From: Thermohalobaculum sp965263335
GTDB taxonomy: Bacteria; Pseudomonadota; Alphaproteobacteria; Rhodobacterales; Rhodobacteraceae
NCBI GenBank assembly: GCA_965263335.1
Contig: CBDHHE010000003.1
Span: 200,921-264,920 of the forward strand
Length of the DNA: 64,000 bases
Reading direction: 5' to 3'
Shown here: positions 43,578 through 52,306 of the stretch, piece after piece
Numbering within the stretch: position 1 is the stretch's first letter
Layout: every line of letters begins with the position of its first letter
The notes under the pieces: generated by a model
The model's input: only the letters and a program-made list of their open reading frames with translations
Database searches by the model: none
What the model was told of the DNA's origin: nothing
Translations under genes and position numbers: made by a program

Positions 43578-45008
43578 TCAGAACTGGAAGTAGATCGTCG
43601 CGGCCATGCCGTAGGGCTTCAGCGTGAGGAGCGCCAGCATCGCCGTAGCCCACGCAACGGGCCGGACGACGCTCGGAATGGCTTCGTGGGCACGCACGAG
43701 CAGGTTGAAACACGTCCGGCCGTAGAAGTTCATGAAGATCGTGAGGAGAAAGATAAAAAGCACGCCGAGGTCGAAACCAACGCCGGTGAACGAGAACTCG
43801 AACAGCTTGCCCCAAAAGGCCCACGCGGTGTCGAGGTCGGGGGCCTTAAAGAAGATTCGTACGAAGGCGCAGAAGCTGATCGTCGCGAACCAGCCGGTTG
43901 CGCTCCACAGCCACGGCTTGGGCCCGTCGGTGTCGATCCCGTAGTCACGCCGGAGATCCAAAGAGGCCTTGTAAACGCTCAGGCAGATGCCGTGCAGTGC
44001 GCCCCAAATGATGTAGCCCCATGTGGCGCCGTGCCAAACGCCGCACGCGGTGAACGTCACCATGAGGTTGAAGTAGGTCCGCCACCGGCCTTTGCGAGAG
44101 CCCCCAAGCGGAAAGTAGATGTACTCCCGAAGCCACGTTGAAAACGTAATGTGCCAACGGCGCCAGAAGTCTCCGATGTTGGTGGCCGCGTACGGATAGT
44201 TGAAGTTCTCCGGCAGATCGAAGCCAAACAGGAGTCCGATGCCGCGGGCCAGGTCCGTGTAGCCCGAGAAGTCCAGATACACCTGGGCTGTATACGCGTA
44301 CACCGCGAGAGCGAGCTCGAGGCTCGAATAGCCGTCGGGCGACAGAAACGCGTCGGTCGTGAGGTGCGAAGCCAGGTATGTGCCGAGCACCATTTTTTTG
44401 AACAGGCCGGTGACGATGAGAGCGACGGCCTCGGACAGATGCGGCACACCCGGCGGCGACGGCGCGTGCAGCTGGGGCAGAAGCTGCTGCGATCGGCAGA
44501 TCGGCCCCGCGCCGAGCTGGGGGAAGAACGCGATAAACAGCAGGAAATCGAGCAGGCTTTCAGGCTGCACCGCCTTATCGCGATGTGTATCGACGATGTA
44601 GGCCATGCCCTGAAACGTGTAGAAGCTGATGCCGAAAGGCACGATCAGCTCCAGCAGGGGCAGGTGAACCTCGATGTCGAGCATCGTCGCCACGGCCTGC
44701 AGGTTGTCGACGAAGAACCCGTAATACTTGAAGAAGCCGAGGATCCCGAGATTGGCCAATATCCCGAAAACCAAGGTCGGTTTTCGGAGCCAATGGCCCT
44801 TGAGCGCGACGAGGGATCGGCCCACGCCGTAGTTCAGCAGCGATGACCCGATCAGCGTGGCCAGGAACAAAGGCTCGAACTTCCAGGCGAACCAGTAACT
44901 GGCCCCCAGAAGAAAGAGCTTCTGCGTCGTGCGTCGCTGGTGCAGTAACCAGCTGATCGTCAGCACGACGATACAGAAGTAGACGAATTTGACGGTCGGG
45001 AACTCCAC
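43578..45008 (-). CDS. MBOAT family O-acyltransferase (AlgI-like)
   Basis: A 476-residue polytopic membrane protein matching AlgI/DltB-type acyltransferases: ASYWFAWKFEPLFLATLIGSSLLNY near the N-terminus, PFGISFYTFQGMAYIVDTHRD, FFPQLGAGPI, NFNYPYAATNIGDFWRRWHITFSTWLREYIYFPLGG, and VTFTACGVWHGATW with the catalytic histidine. It moves acetyl groups across the inner membrane to a periplasmic partner, here the SGNH hydrolase encoded directly downstream. The polysaccharide acceptor genes are not in the window. Confidence 0.93.
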   Translation of the reverse strand: MEFPTVKFVYFCIVVLTISWLLHQRRTTQKLFLLGASYWFAWKFEPLFLATLIGSSLLNYGVGRSLVALKGHWLRKPTLVFGILANLGILGFFKYYGFFVDNLQAVATMLDIEVHLPLLELIVPFGISFYTFQGMAYIVDTHRDKAVQPESLLDFLLFIAFFPQLGAGPICRSQQLLPQLHAPSPPGVPHLSEAVALIVTGLFKKMVLGTYLASHLTTDAFLSPDGYSSLELALAVYAYTAQVYLDFSGYTDLARGIGLLFGFDLPENFNYPYAATNIGDFWRRWHITFSTWLREYIYFPLGGSRKGRWRTYFNLMVTFTACGVWHGATWGYIIWGALHGICLSVYKASLDLRRDYGIDTDGPKPWLWSATGWFATISFCAFVRIFFKAPDLDTAWAFWGKLFEFSFTGVGFDLGVLFIFLLTIFMNFYGRTCFNLLVRAHEAIPSVVRPVAWATAMLALLTLKPYGMAATIYFQF

Positions 45009-45091
45009 GAACGCGCGCCGCTTCCTACCACCCTGAACTCAGGGAGGGAACCGTAGGTTGACCCCATCCGACGGGTCCGTCTTCTGAGGAC

Positions 45092-45775
45092 ATGACCATC
45101 ACTGAGCTACATGCGGATTTTTCGGAGCCCGTGGTGCTGCACACGGAATCTCTGCCGTGGCAGGCATCCCCCGCGCCGGGGGTCGAGCGCCGCATGCTGG
45201 ACCGTATCGGCGGCGAGGTCGCCCGCGCGACCAGTATTGTTCGATACGCGCCGAACAGCCGTTTTGATCCGCACGTGCACGGCGCCGGTGAGGAGTTTCT
45301 AGTACTCGAGGGCGTGTTCTCCGACGAACACGGGGACTACCCGACGGGAACATACGTCCGGAATCCGTGGGGGACTTCCCATGCCCCGTTCACGGCGTCC
45401 GGCTGCGCCATCTTCGTGAAGCTGCGTCAGATGGATCCAGCCGACCAGCGACAGACGGTGATCATGGCCGACGGACCGCCGGACGGCAGCGGACCCGGCG
45501 ACGGCATGGCGCGAAAGCTCCTGCACGTGTTCAAGCGCGAGGTTGTCACGTACGAGACCTGGACCGATGGCGCGAGCCCGGGCTCGGTCACTTTGCCGGG
45601 CGGCGCCGAGATGTTGATTTTGGCAGGTACGCTTCGCGATGGCGGGACGGTCCATCCCACCGGTACATGGCTGCGATTTCCGCCGGGAGCCACGCTGGTG
45701 CCTCAGGCGCAAGGACAGACCCGTTTTTGGATGAAGCGGGGCCATCTGGCGTCGACGGCGCAACCCGCACAATGA
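45092..45775 (+). CDS. ChrR-like bicupin protein
   Basis: The 227-residue protein contains two cupin repeats. The first has the metal-binding pattern FDPHVHGAGEEFLVLEGVFSDEHGDYPTGTYVRNPWG, characteristic of the ChrR C-terminal cupin; the second (about 150-215) is weaker (GGAEMLILAGTLRDGGTVHPTGTWLRFPPG). There is no N-terminal zinc anti-sigma domain, so it is a free cupin rather than a ChrR regulator. Reaction unknown. Good ribosome binding site (GAGGA) before the ATG at 45092. Divergent from the MBOAT gene. Confidence 0.88.
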   Translation: MTITELHADFSEPVVLHTESLPWQASPAPGVERRMLDRIGGEVARATSIVRYAPNSRFDPHVHGAGEEFLVLEGVFSDEHGDYPTGTYVRNPWGTSHAPFTASGCAIFVKLRQMDPADQRQTVIMADGPPDGSGPGDGMARKLLHVFKREVVTYETWTDGASPGSVTLPGGAEMLILAGTLRDGGTVHPTGTWLRFPPGATLVPQAQGQTRFWMKRGHLASTAQPAQ

Positions 45776-45796
45776 CCTCGGCCGTCGCTCGTGTCG

Positions 45797-45821
45797 CCGA
45801 ACGGCCTCGGCCCGTGTTCGG
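45797..45821. terminator. Possible bidirectional hairpin between convergent genes
   Basis: CCGAAC (45797-45802) pairs with GTTCGG (45816-45821), with an inner GGCC/GGCC; it lies between the cupin stop and the DUF2784-like stop. No T-tract. Confidence 0.3.
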
Positions 45822-46181
45822 TTAACCGAGCCGTCGCAAATGGATCAATGACGCCGCGGTGGACGCGATCAGGGCCGCGTAGGTCGCGGCCTCGGCGAAC
45901 CTCGGCGGCGGGTCCCAGCCGGTGATGGCCTTGATTTGGTTTTCGACCCAGCCGCCCTGATTGCTGTCGTCAGTGCGCCACCATTGCCCATATCGGAGGT
46001 ACGACTCGAGGTTGGTAAGGATGCACACGTTTCGATTCAGCCACCAGTGGACGATCATCAGCGGGACAAACGCAGCGTGGATCTTGAGCCACAGCGGGTA
46101 CGGAATGACCCACCCGAATAGGCAGTACGGAATCATCGCGGTGTGGATCGCGGCGACCAGGTCGGCAAGCACGCGGGACAC
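45822..46181 (-). CDS. DUF2784-like small membrane protein
   Basis: I start at the GTG at 46181 (VSRVLADLVAAIHTAMIPYC), preceded by GGAG at 9 bp; the frame extends further upstream only by overlapping the divergent gene. The product has 119 residues. The order of features fits DUF2784: a first helix LADLVAAIHTAMIPYCLFGWVI, a second helix with HAAFVPLMIVHWWLN, then CILTNLESYLRYG and GGWVENQIKAITG, and a C-terminal helix. Function unknown. Confidence 0.7.
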   Translation of the reverse strand: MSRVLADLVAAIHTAMIPYCLFGWVIPYPLWLKIHAAFVPLMIVHWWLNRNVCILTNLESYLRYGQWWRTDDSNQGGWVENQIKAITGWDPPPRFAEAATYAALIASTAASLIHLRRLG

Positions 46182-46199
46182 TGTGGCATACTCCGCGCC

Positions 46200-46817
46200 G
46201 TGCAAACCTCTGCCCGACCCAAAAAACGTGGCAACAAAGGCTGCCTGATCGCCGCGCTGATCGTGCTCGGCCTCTTCTTCCTCTGCATCGTGGCCGTCGG
46301 CGTGGTGATCTATCGGGCGAGCCAAGACCCCGAGGTGCGAAAGGCCTGGGCGGCCGCGCAGGAAGGTATGCAGGCCGTGATGGAAGCGACGAACGCGCCG
46401 GGCACAGACGAGATGCGGGCACTCGGCTGCAACCAGGCGATGGTCATCGACACAGCGCGGCTGAACAAAGTGGCGGGCGCCCTCGAAGACGAGCCATCCG
46501 AGGGGGAGGCGCCTGTCGATGCGACAGAGCCGCCCGAGGTGTTCGGACCATCACCGATGCTGATGTGCCAGCTGCGCCGCCGAACCGAGCTCACGTGCGA
46601 AGAACTGGTGAAGGCCTACGTCGCGGCGGCCCCTGAGGCAGAAGAGAAGATGAAGGTCCAGATCATCGAGCAGGGACTGGGCAACAATAAGGTGCGCTGC
46701 AGCGGCGTCTACGGCCGCGACGGGCAGTTTATTGAGCCGCTCGACGACGACAGTCTCGACGACCTGCCGATCGCAACGCCCGACGAATTGGACGACGACC
46801 TCAAACCCGCCGAATAG
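46200..46817 (+). CDS. Single-pass membrane protein of unknown function
   Basis: The start is probably the GTG at 46200, 18 bp from the divergent GTG at 46181; 205 residues. A short basic N-terminus (ARPKKRGNKG) leads into one membrane helix (CLIAALIVLGLFFLCIVAVGVVIY), then a soluble, probably periplasmic domain with cysteines (ALGCNQAMVID, MLMCQLRRRTELTCEELV, NKVRCSGVYGRDG) and an acidic tail rich in Asp and Leu. No family recognised. The VOC gene follows 20 bp downstream. Confidence 0.65.
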   Translation: MQTSARPKKRGNKGCLIAALIVLGLFFLCIVAVGVVIYRASQDPEVRKAWAAAQEGMQAVMEATNAPGTDEMRALGCNQAMVIDTARLNKVAGALEDEPSEGEAPVDATEPPEVFGPSPMLMCQLRRRTELTCEELVKAYVAAAPEAEEKMKVQIIEQGLGNNKVRCSGVYGRDGQFIEPLDDDSLDDLPIATPDELDDDLKPAE

Positions 46818-46837
46818 CGGCCGCGCAGCCAACGACG

Positions 46838-47230
46838 ATGACCCGATCCCTTGCTTTGGTGACCTATCTGGTCCGCGACTACGACGAGGCCATCGCCTTT
46901 TTTGTGAAGGCGCTCGGCTTTCGATTGCTCGAAGATCGTGCCTTGTCGGTCGACAAACGCTGGGTGGTCGTCTCCCCGGGGGACGGGGGTGCGTCACTGC
47001 TGCTGGCGCGCGCTACGACGCCGGCGCAACGCGACGCGGTCGGTCGCCAGGCCGGCGACCGCGTGTCGATGTTCCTGCACACCTCTGATTTTCAGAGCGA
47101 CCACGAACGCATGGTCGCCGCGGGCGTTCGCTTCGTCGAAGCCCCGCGGCACGAATCGTACGGAACGGTCGCGGTGTTCGAAGACCTGTACGGCGCCCGC
47201 TGGGACCTGATCGAGCCCGCGAGTCCGTAG
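46838..47230 (+). CDS. VOC/glyoxalase-fold protein
   Basis: The 130-residue protein is a single vicinal-oxygen-chelate module pair: LVTYLVRDYDEAIAFFVKALGFRLLED, RWVVVSPGDGG, VSMFLHTSDFQSDHERMVAAGVRFVEAPRHESYGTVAVFEDLYGARWDLIE (in blocks). The general fold serves glyoxalases, dioxygenases and resistance proteins; the substrate is unknown. The last nine codons including the stop are copied downstream in tandem (47204 onward). Confidence 0.85.
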   Translation: MTRSLALVTYLVRDYDEAIAFFVKALGFRLLEDRALSVDKRWVVVSPGDGGASLLLARATTPAQRDAVGRQAGDRVSMFLHTSDFQSDHERMVAAGVRFVEAPRHESYGTVAVFEDLYGARWDLIEPASP

Positions 47231-47421
47231 CCCGGAGGCCGGCGCGACTTGGGCGGGGGGCTCGTCGTCGACCTGATCGAGCCCGCGAGTCCGTAGCCCG
47301 GAGGCCGGCGCGACTTGGGCGGGGGGCTCGTCGTCGACCTGATCGAGCCCGCGAGTCCGTAGCTCGGAGGCCGGCGCGACTTGGGCGGGGGGCTCGTCGT
47401 CGACCTGCTTGAGCCCGCGCA
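47204..47421. repeat. Tandem repeat, three full and one partial copy of a 66-bp unit including a stop codon
   Basis: Units start at 47204, 47270 and 47336, and a diverged partial copy at 47402. Each full unit begins GACCTGATCGAGCCCGCGAG and contains the nine last codons and the TAG stop of the VOC gene, followed by the same downstream sequence (ggaggccggcgcgacttggg). Three copies differ by only one base or so, so the amplification is recent. The array fills the space to the convergent AAA gene. Confidence 0.95.
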
Positions 47422-47453
47422 GTTTACGAGGCAAAGCGCCTGTCGCGCGTGTC

Positions 47454-48767
47454 TCAGTCCTCCTGGGGGTCATCCGCGTCCGGGTCTGGTCCGATCAGGC
47501 TGGCGACGGATGCGAGGGGTGCTTCCGCGCCGAGCTGAGGGCGAAGGCGCTGCACGCGGCCGACCAGCAAGTCGTTCATGGACGCGGCGCCATGCTGGTT
47601 CGCCCACGTGACCATCGATGACGTCGTGAGCTCCTTGAGGAACGCAAACGAGAAGTCCTGGGTCTGCGCAGCCACGCGGTCGATGGTGTCCGGCGACGGC
47701 TGCATGGCGGCATCGAGACGTGCCGACCACCGCTGCAGATAGCGACGGCGCTCGTTCACGCTCGGCAGCGGGAAGACGTACTTGACGTCAAAGCGACTCG
47801 GACGTTCGGAGAGCGCGGGGTCAAGTCTTTCCGGATAGTTTGTTGTCCCAATGGTGATCAATCCGTGGTTCGTCGCGAATCCGTCGAGCTCGTTAAGAAA
47901 GTAGGCCCGAATGCGCCTTGTGACCAAGGCGTCGATATCTTCGAACACCAGAAAACACGGTGCGGCGCGCCGTGCGCGGTGAAAGACGGTGTGCACGTTC
48001 GCTTCGGGCGAACCGAACTGGGCGTTGAATGAACGCACGTATAGGCACGGCAGCCGGAACCGATTGATCAATCCCTTTACGCAATGTGTCTTGCCGTTTC
48101 CTGGTGGCCCCACCAGCAGCAGCCCCCGCTTCCAAGGGACATTGTATTTGTCGTAGTAGCTCTGGGACTCGAGAAATTGAGTCAAATCTTGCTCGATCTC
48201 TTCGGCGAGCGTCGGTTCGATGATCAGACTGTCAAGCGTAGTCTTTTGAATGTCGTTGTATAGCGTCTTGCTCTTGGCCCAACTGCCCGAAAAGACGAGG
48301 ACCTCGGATCGAACTTCGCTGCAGTAGGCGCAGACGGCCTCGAAGAATCGTTGAGCCGAAGCGAGGTCGTCGGCGACGATGCCTACCCACTTTTCCTGAC
48401 AGTAGCCGGCGGACCACTCGAGCCAGATGACATCGAAGTCGACGCCATTCCATCGCACGCTGAACCATCCGTTTTTTCTGTTTCTTCGCGTGCCCTCATG
48501 GGCGTCGAACAGATGGTCGTGTTGCGTATGGATGCCTGCGGGCTCTACGAGCGTGCACTGGCCGTCCCGCACGAATTCGTTGAGGTCGAAGTGACCATCG
48601 CTGGTCGCGAACAGCGCATGTTCGGGATACATTTCCTTGAGACGACGACCGGCCTCGTAGCCGATCGCGCGGTCCGGAAGCTGCAGCAGCTCCAGAAGAA
48701 GAGTATCTTTGCGACCGTTCAAGCCCCGAACATATCGCAGATTGGCGCCGCCCGCATCGCAGGGCAT
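47454..48767 (-). CDS. AAA+ ATPase
   Basis: The 437-residue protein has an uncharacterised N-terminal domain of about 200 residues and a C-terminal AAA+ module: Walker A LLLVGPPGNGKTH, Walker B PCFLVFEDIDAL, sensor 1 ITIGTTNYPERLDPALSERPSRFD with the arginine finger region. The sequence is closest in style to the FtsH/BCS1-like single-ring AAA ATPases encoded alone in bacterial genomes. The role is unknown. The ATG at 48767 is only 9 bp from the divergent VCBS-gene GTG at 48777, so one of the starts may lie further inside. Confidence 0.85.
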   Translation of the reverse strand: MPCDAGGANLRYVRGLNGRKDTLLLELLQLPDRAIGYEAGRRLKEMYPEHALFATSDGHFDLNEFVRDGQCTLVEPAGIHTQHDHLFDAHEGTRRNRKNGWFSVRWNGVDFDVIWLEWSAGYCQEKWVGIVADDLASAQRFFEAVCAYCSEVRSEVLVFSGSWAKSKTLYNDIQKTTLDSLIIEPTLAEEIEQDLTQFLESQSYYDKYNVPWKRGLLLVGPPGNGKTHCVKGLINRFRLPCLYVRSFNAQFGSPEANVHTVFHRARRAAPCFLVFEDIDALVTRRIRAYFLNELDGFATNHGLITIGTTNYPERLDPALSERPSRFDVKYVFPLPSVNERRRYLQRWSARLDAAMQPSPDTIDRVAAQTQDFSFAFLKELTTSSMVTWANQHGAASMNDLLVGRVQRLRPQLGAEAPLASVASLIGPDPDADDPQED

Positions 48768-48776
48768 GCTTCTGCC

Positions 48777-50069
48777 GTGACGCGCTTAACGTTCCTTTCA
48801 ATGGTGGCCTTGCTCACATGCTGTGCGAGTGATGGGAGCAACCGCCCCGACGCGATGATGTCGGCGGATCCCGCCCGCGACGCCGACGCCGACGCTGGCG
48901 AACCCGATGGCCAGGGTGGCGCCGACGCCGAAGCTCGACCCGACGCCGCGGTCACCGGAGATCCGCGTTGGGTGGACGTGACCGCAACGCATCTGCCGTC
49001 CACGCTCAGTGGCTTCAGCATGGATGCGCGGCCGGCGGACATCGACGGCGACGGCGACCTCGACTTGGTCATCGCCAGCGAGTTTCGAACCAACATCTTG
49101 CTGATCAATGATGGGCAAGGGCGGTTCACCGACGAGAGCGATCGCCTTCCGCGGACCACCCGCGACAGTGAAGACGTGGTCATTCACGACTTCGACGGTG
49201 ACGACGACCTCGATATCTTGATCGTTTCGGAAGACGACCAGACGAATGAGTTCTATCTGAACGAAGGCGGGCAGTTTACGGATGCGTCCGATCGGATCCC
49301 GGTTCGGGGGACGAGCAACGCCGCAATCTTGGATACCACGACAGATCCGGCCACCGTGCTCATCGGCAACGCAGGGCCGAACACGGCCATTCGATGGTCG
49401 ACTGTCAACTCGGCCTTCATCGATGTGACGGCAGAGGTCCTGCCGAGTCGGAACGATCAGACGCAAGACCTCGAGCTGGGTGACGTCGACGGCGATGGCG
49501 ATCTCGACCTGGCGGTGGGCAATGAGGACGCCTCGGTCGTTCTGCTGCGCGAAGCCGACCGCTTCGTCACTGTGGTCCAGGTTCCGGTCGACAGCGAGAC
49601 CCGAGAGATCGATCTGCTCGATGCCGATGGCGACGGTGATCTCGACATTGCATTGGGTAATATTCGGTTTCTTCGCCAACACCCGCGCCGTAATCGCATC
49701 CTTTTGCAGACGTCGCCGCTCGTATTCGAGGACCGGTCCGATGAGGTCGTTGTGAATCAGCAGCCGCGGCTGCCGGCCGACGAGGACAATACATTCGACA
49801 TCGACGCGGTGGATATCGATGCCGATGGCGACCCCGACCTGATCACCGCCAACCTTGACGCGCTATCCGGCAACCCCGCTAATGCGCCGTATCGGGTCTA
49901 TCTCAATGATGGACAGGGCTCGTTTACGTTGACCGATGACCTTTTGCCGGCGACCGCAGTCGGCAATGGGTTTGATATCGAGGCGGCAGACTTCAACGGT
50001 GACGGTCGCGTCGACCTATTTCTCGCGAGCCGCGGCGGAGACGACCGGTTACTTTTGTCGCAACCTTAG
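48777..50069 (+). CDS. VCBS/FG-GAP repeat lipoprotein
   Basis: From the GTG at 48777 the product is 430 residues and begins with a lipoprotein signal (MTRLTFLSMVALLTCC). A 60-residue Asp/Ala-rich linker (DADADAGEPDGQGGADAEARPDAA) is followed by a seven-bladed-propeller type array of FG-GAP repeats with calcium-binding loops DIDGDGDLDLVIAS, DFDGDDDLDILIV, DVDGDGDLDLAVG, DADGDGDLDIALG, DIDADGDPDLITA, DFNGDGRVDLFLA. Likely a surface-exposed adhesion or sensor protein. Frame open further upstream only as antisense of the AAA gene. Confidence 0.85.
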   Translation: MTRLTFLSMVALLTCCASDGSNRPDAMMSADPARDADADAGEPDGQGGADAEARPDAAVTGDPRWVDVTATHLPSTLSGFSMDARPADIDGDGDLDLVIASEFRTNILLINDGQGRFTDESDRLPRTTRDSEDVVIHDFDGDDDLDILIVSEDDQTNEFYLNEGGQFTDASDRIPVRGTSNAAILDTTTDPATVLIGNAGPNTAIRWSTVNSAFIDVTAEVLPSRNDQTQDLELGDVDGDGDLDLAVGNEDASVVLLREADRFVTVVQVPVDSETREIDLLDADGDGDLDIALGNIRFLRQHPRRNRILLQTSPLVFEDRSDEVVVNQQPRLPADEDNTFDIDAVDIDADGDPDLITANLDALSGNPANAPYRVYLNDGQGSFTLTDDLLPATAVGNGFDIEAADFNGDGRVDLFLASRGGDDRLLLSQP

Positions 50070-50080
50070 GCCGGTCCCGA

Positions 50081-50097
50081 GCCCGAGTAGGTCGGGC
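50081..50097 (+). terminator. Hairpin terminator after the VCBS gene
   Basis: GCCCGA-gtagg-TCGGGC forms a 6-bp stem, followed after CCGA by a T-rich stretch (TCTTTCTT). It lies 11 bp after the stop. Confidence 0.55.
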
Positions 50098-50144
50098 CCG
50101 ATCTTTCTTCCGGCCGGCGGGCCTTGTTAGAGTCGAAGACCAGC

Positions 50145-51701
50145 ATGACCGATACAGTCCCGCCGTTTTCCGAGCACCTCGACTACCACGCCGAACACCA
50201 GGCCGACGATGTGGCCATCGTATTTCGCGATCAGCCCACGACGTGGAAGACTTTCCGCGAACGGGTCCGCCGTAACGCGGCAGGTCAAAAGGCCGAAGGC
50301 CTGCAGAAAGGCGCCCGGATCGCTTACTACGGCAAGAATCACATAGCGTGCATCGAAAGCGTCTACGGCTCGGGCCTAGCCGGGACGGTGTGTGCCGTCG
50401 TTAATTGGCGACTGGCCGCCGAAGAGATTCATTACGCGCTCAACGATGCGGAGGCCGAATTCCTATTCGTCTCCCAAGAGTTTGCCCCGATCGTCGAACA
50501 AGTGAAAGCCCGCCTGCCAAAGCTGCGGCGCGTCATTGTGGTCGACGACGACGGCGCGGAGGGCTATGAAAGCTGGCTGGCGGGCCATGCCCCGATCGGG
50601 ACGGCGACTTCCGCGGGCGCGACGGATGGCTGGTTTCAGCTATACACTTCGGGCACCACCGGCTTTCCGAAGGGCGCCGTCCTTACGCGTGAAGGCCTTG
50701 CCAAGCACTCCGAAGGTCTCGGCGGCTACGTGGGCATCGACCGCACGAAGGTCTGCATGGTGGCGATGCCGCTGTACCACGTGGGTGGCCTCTCGTGGTC
50801 GATCGCCGCGCTCTCGCTCGGTTCGAAGATCGTGTTGATCGACATGCCGATGCCGGGCCCGTTGCTCGATAGCCTCGCGAGCTACGAAGTGACCCACAGC
50901 TTTTTTGTTCCGGCGATCTTCGGCGCCTTTCAGATGGTTCCCGACCTGGCCGAGCGCAAGTTCCCGAAGCTGGAGAAGCTGGTCTACGGCGCTTCGCCGA
51001 TGCCGCTTCCGCTGCTCCTCAAGTCACTCGAGGCTTTTCCGTGCGACTTCATGCAAGTCTACGGCATGACCGAAATGGCCGGCGTGGTGACGGTGCTCGA
51101 TCCGGAATCCCACCGCGACGAAAGCGTGCGCCATCGTTTGGTCTCCGCGGGTCGGCCGATTCCGACGTGCGAGGTTCGGGTCGTCGACCCGGTGTCGCTA
51201 CAAGATGTTCCGCCGGGCACGCTTGGTGAGGTGCTCGTGCGGTCCGAGCAGCGCATGCAAGGGTACTACAACCGCACCGAGGCGACGGACGCTGCATTCC
51301 ACGGCGACTGGTACCGCTCGGGGGACGCCGGCAAGATGGATGACGACGGCTACGTCTACATCAGCGATCGCATCAAAGACATGATCATCAGCGGCGGCGA
51401 GAACATCTATCCGGCCGAGATCGAGCGCGTGCTCGTTGAGCATCCGGCGGTTCGCGAGGTCGCGGTCATCGGCGTTCCAAGCGAAAAGTGGGTGGAGACG
51501 CCCAAGGCGGTGGTCGTGTTGGAAGATTCGAGCATCACCGACGAGGCGCTCATCCAACACTGCCGTGCGCACCTGGCTGGCTATAAGTGTCCGACCAGCG
51601 TCGATCGGCTCGAGGCGCTGCCGCGCAACGCAACCGGCAAGGTCCTCAAACGCGACCTCCGCGCCCCGTATTGGGAAGGCCGCGAGCGTACGATCGCGTA
51701 G
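50145..51701 (+). CDS. Acyl-CoA synthetase (AMP-forming)
   Basis: The 518-residue enzyme (ATG at 50145) belongs to the ANL superfamily. Motifs: P-loop YTSGTTGFPKGAV (A3), YGMTEMAG (A5), GDWYRSGDAGKMDDDGYVYISDRIKDMIISGGENIYPAEIE (A7-A8, in blocks), and PRNATGKVLKRDLR with the catalytic lysine (A10). It should activate a fatty or related carboxylic acid with CoA. It probably feeds the acyl-CoA dehydrogenases encoded a few kb downstream. Confidence 0.93.
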   Translation: MTDTVPPFSEHLDYHAEHQADDVAIVFRDQPTTWKTFRERVRRNAAGQKAEGLQKGARIAYYGKNHIACIESVYGSGLAGTVCAVVNWRLAAEEIHYALNDAEAEFLFVSQEFAPIVEQVKARLPKLRRVIVVDDDGAEGYESWLAGHAPIGTATSAGATDGWFQLYTSGTTGFPKGAVLTREGLAKHSEGLGGYVGIDRTKVCMVAMPLYHVGGLSWSIAALSLGSKIVLIDMPMPGPLLDSLASYEVTHSFFVPAIFGAFQMVPDLAERKFPKLEKLVYGASPMPLPLLLKSLEAFPCDFMQVYGMTEMAGVVTVLDPESHRDESVRHRLVSAGRPIPTCEVRVVDPVSLQDVPPGTLGEVLVRSEQRMQGYYNRTEATDAAFHGDWYRSGDAGKMDDDGYVYISDRIKDMIISGGENIYPAEIERVLVEHPAVREVAVIGVPSEKWVETPKAVVVLEDSSITDEALIQHCRAHLAGYKCPTSVDRLEALPRNATGKVLKRDLRAPYWEGRERTIA

Positions 51702-51702
51702 C

Positions 51703-52206
51703 TTACGCCCGGCCGACGCACCAAGGATCCGGATTCATATCGACGGGGGCGTCGGCCGAGCCGGGCATCGGATAGCGCTTCTTAAACGTAAACGCGAGTG
51801 GCGTTGGGCCGAAGCGATCCAGATGCCATAGCTTGGCCAGCCCCTCGTCGATCGTCGGCTCGTGGCCGGTCGGAATCCACCACAGCGCAGCGAAGGAACC
51901 TTCGAACCGTTCGAACCAGTCTTTGCGCTGGGCCATGATCGATGTGTGCGCGCTTCGGTAGACGTAGTTGAATAGATCGTCGGCGGATGCCCAGACCGAC
52001 ATGTTGACTAGGAGCAGCGGGTCAACGGTCGGCTGGATGTCCGTCGCGTCGTTGATGTCGCCGATAAGACGCCAGATAAAGCCCGGGCTCTGTTCGGCCA
52101 GCGCGTTGATGCGGTCAAGCTCGTCGAAGAAGGGCTGAACGCGCGGGTCGCCTTTAGGCGCGGTCATTTTTCCGATGTTGATCTGCGCAAGATGCCAGCT
52201 CGTCAT
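51703..52206 (-). CDS. DUF3291 family protein
   Basis: The 167-residue protein matches DUF3291, an antibiotic-biosynthesis-monooxygenase-like ferredoxin fold: HLAQINIGKM at the start, FIWRLIGDINDAT, LLLVNMSVWASADDLFNYVYRSAHTSIM, RKDWFERFEGSFAALWWIPTGHEPTIDEGLAKL. The function is unknown; the WW..P.GH..T block is the family hallmark. It converges with the acyl-CoA synthetase gene, 1 bp apart. Confidence 0.88.
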   Translation of the reverse strand: MTSWHLAQINIGKMTAPKGDPRVQPFFDELDRINALAEQSPGFIWRLIGDINDATDIQPTVDPLLLVNMSVWASADDLFNYVYRSAHTSIMAQRKDWFERFEGSFAALWWIPTGHEPTIDEGLAKLWHLDRFGPTPLAFTFKKRYPMPGSADAPVDMNPDPWCVGRA

Positions 52207-52266
52207 AAACTCACTTGAGCATTAAGGCATGATCGAAGCCACAGCGAGGCCCATAGGCATTATGCA

Positions 52267-52282
52267 TAGGCGCTATTGGTCA
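52267..52282. repeat. 16-bp direct repeat, left copy
   Basis: TAGGCGCTATTGGTCA, identical to 53147-53162. It lies upstream of the beta-barrel gene. Confidence 0.9.
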
Positions 52283-52306
52283 CAAAGAGGACCGCGGGCC
52301 AGACCT

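Noticed and set aside
48351..48776. N-terminal extension of the VCBS lipoprotein
   Set aside because: It is antisense to the AAA ATPase; a lipoprotein signal starts at 48777.
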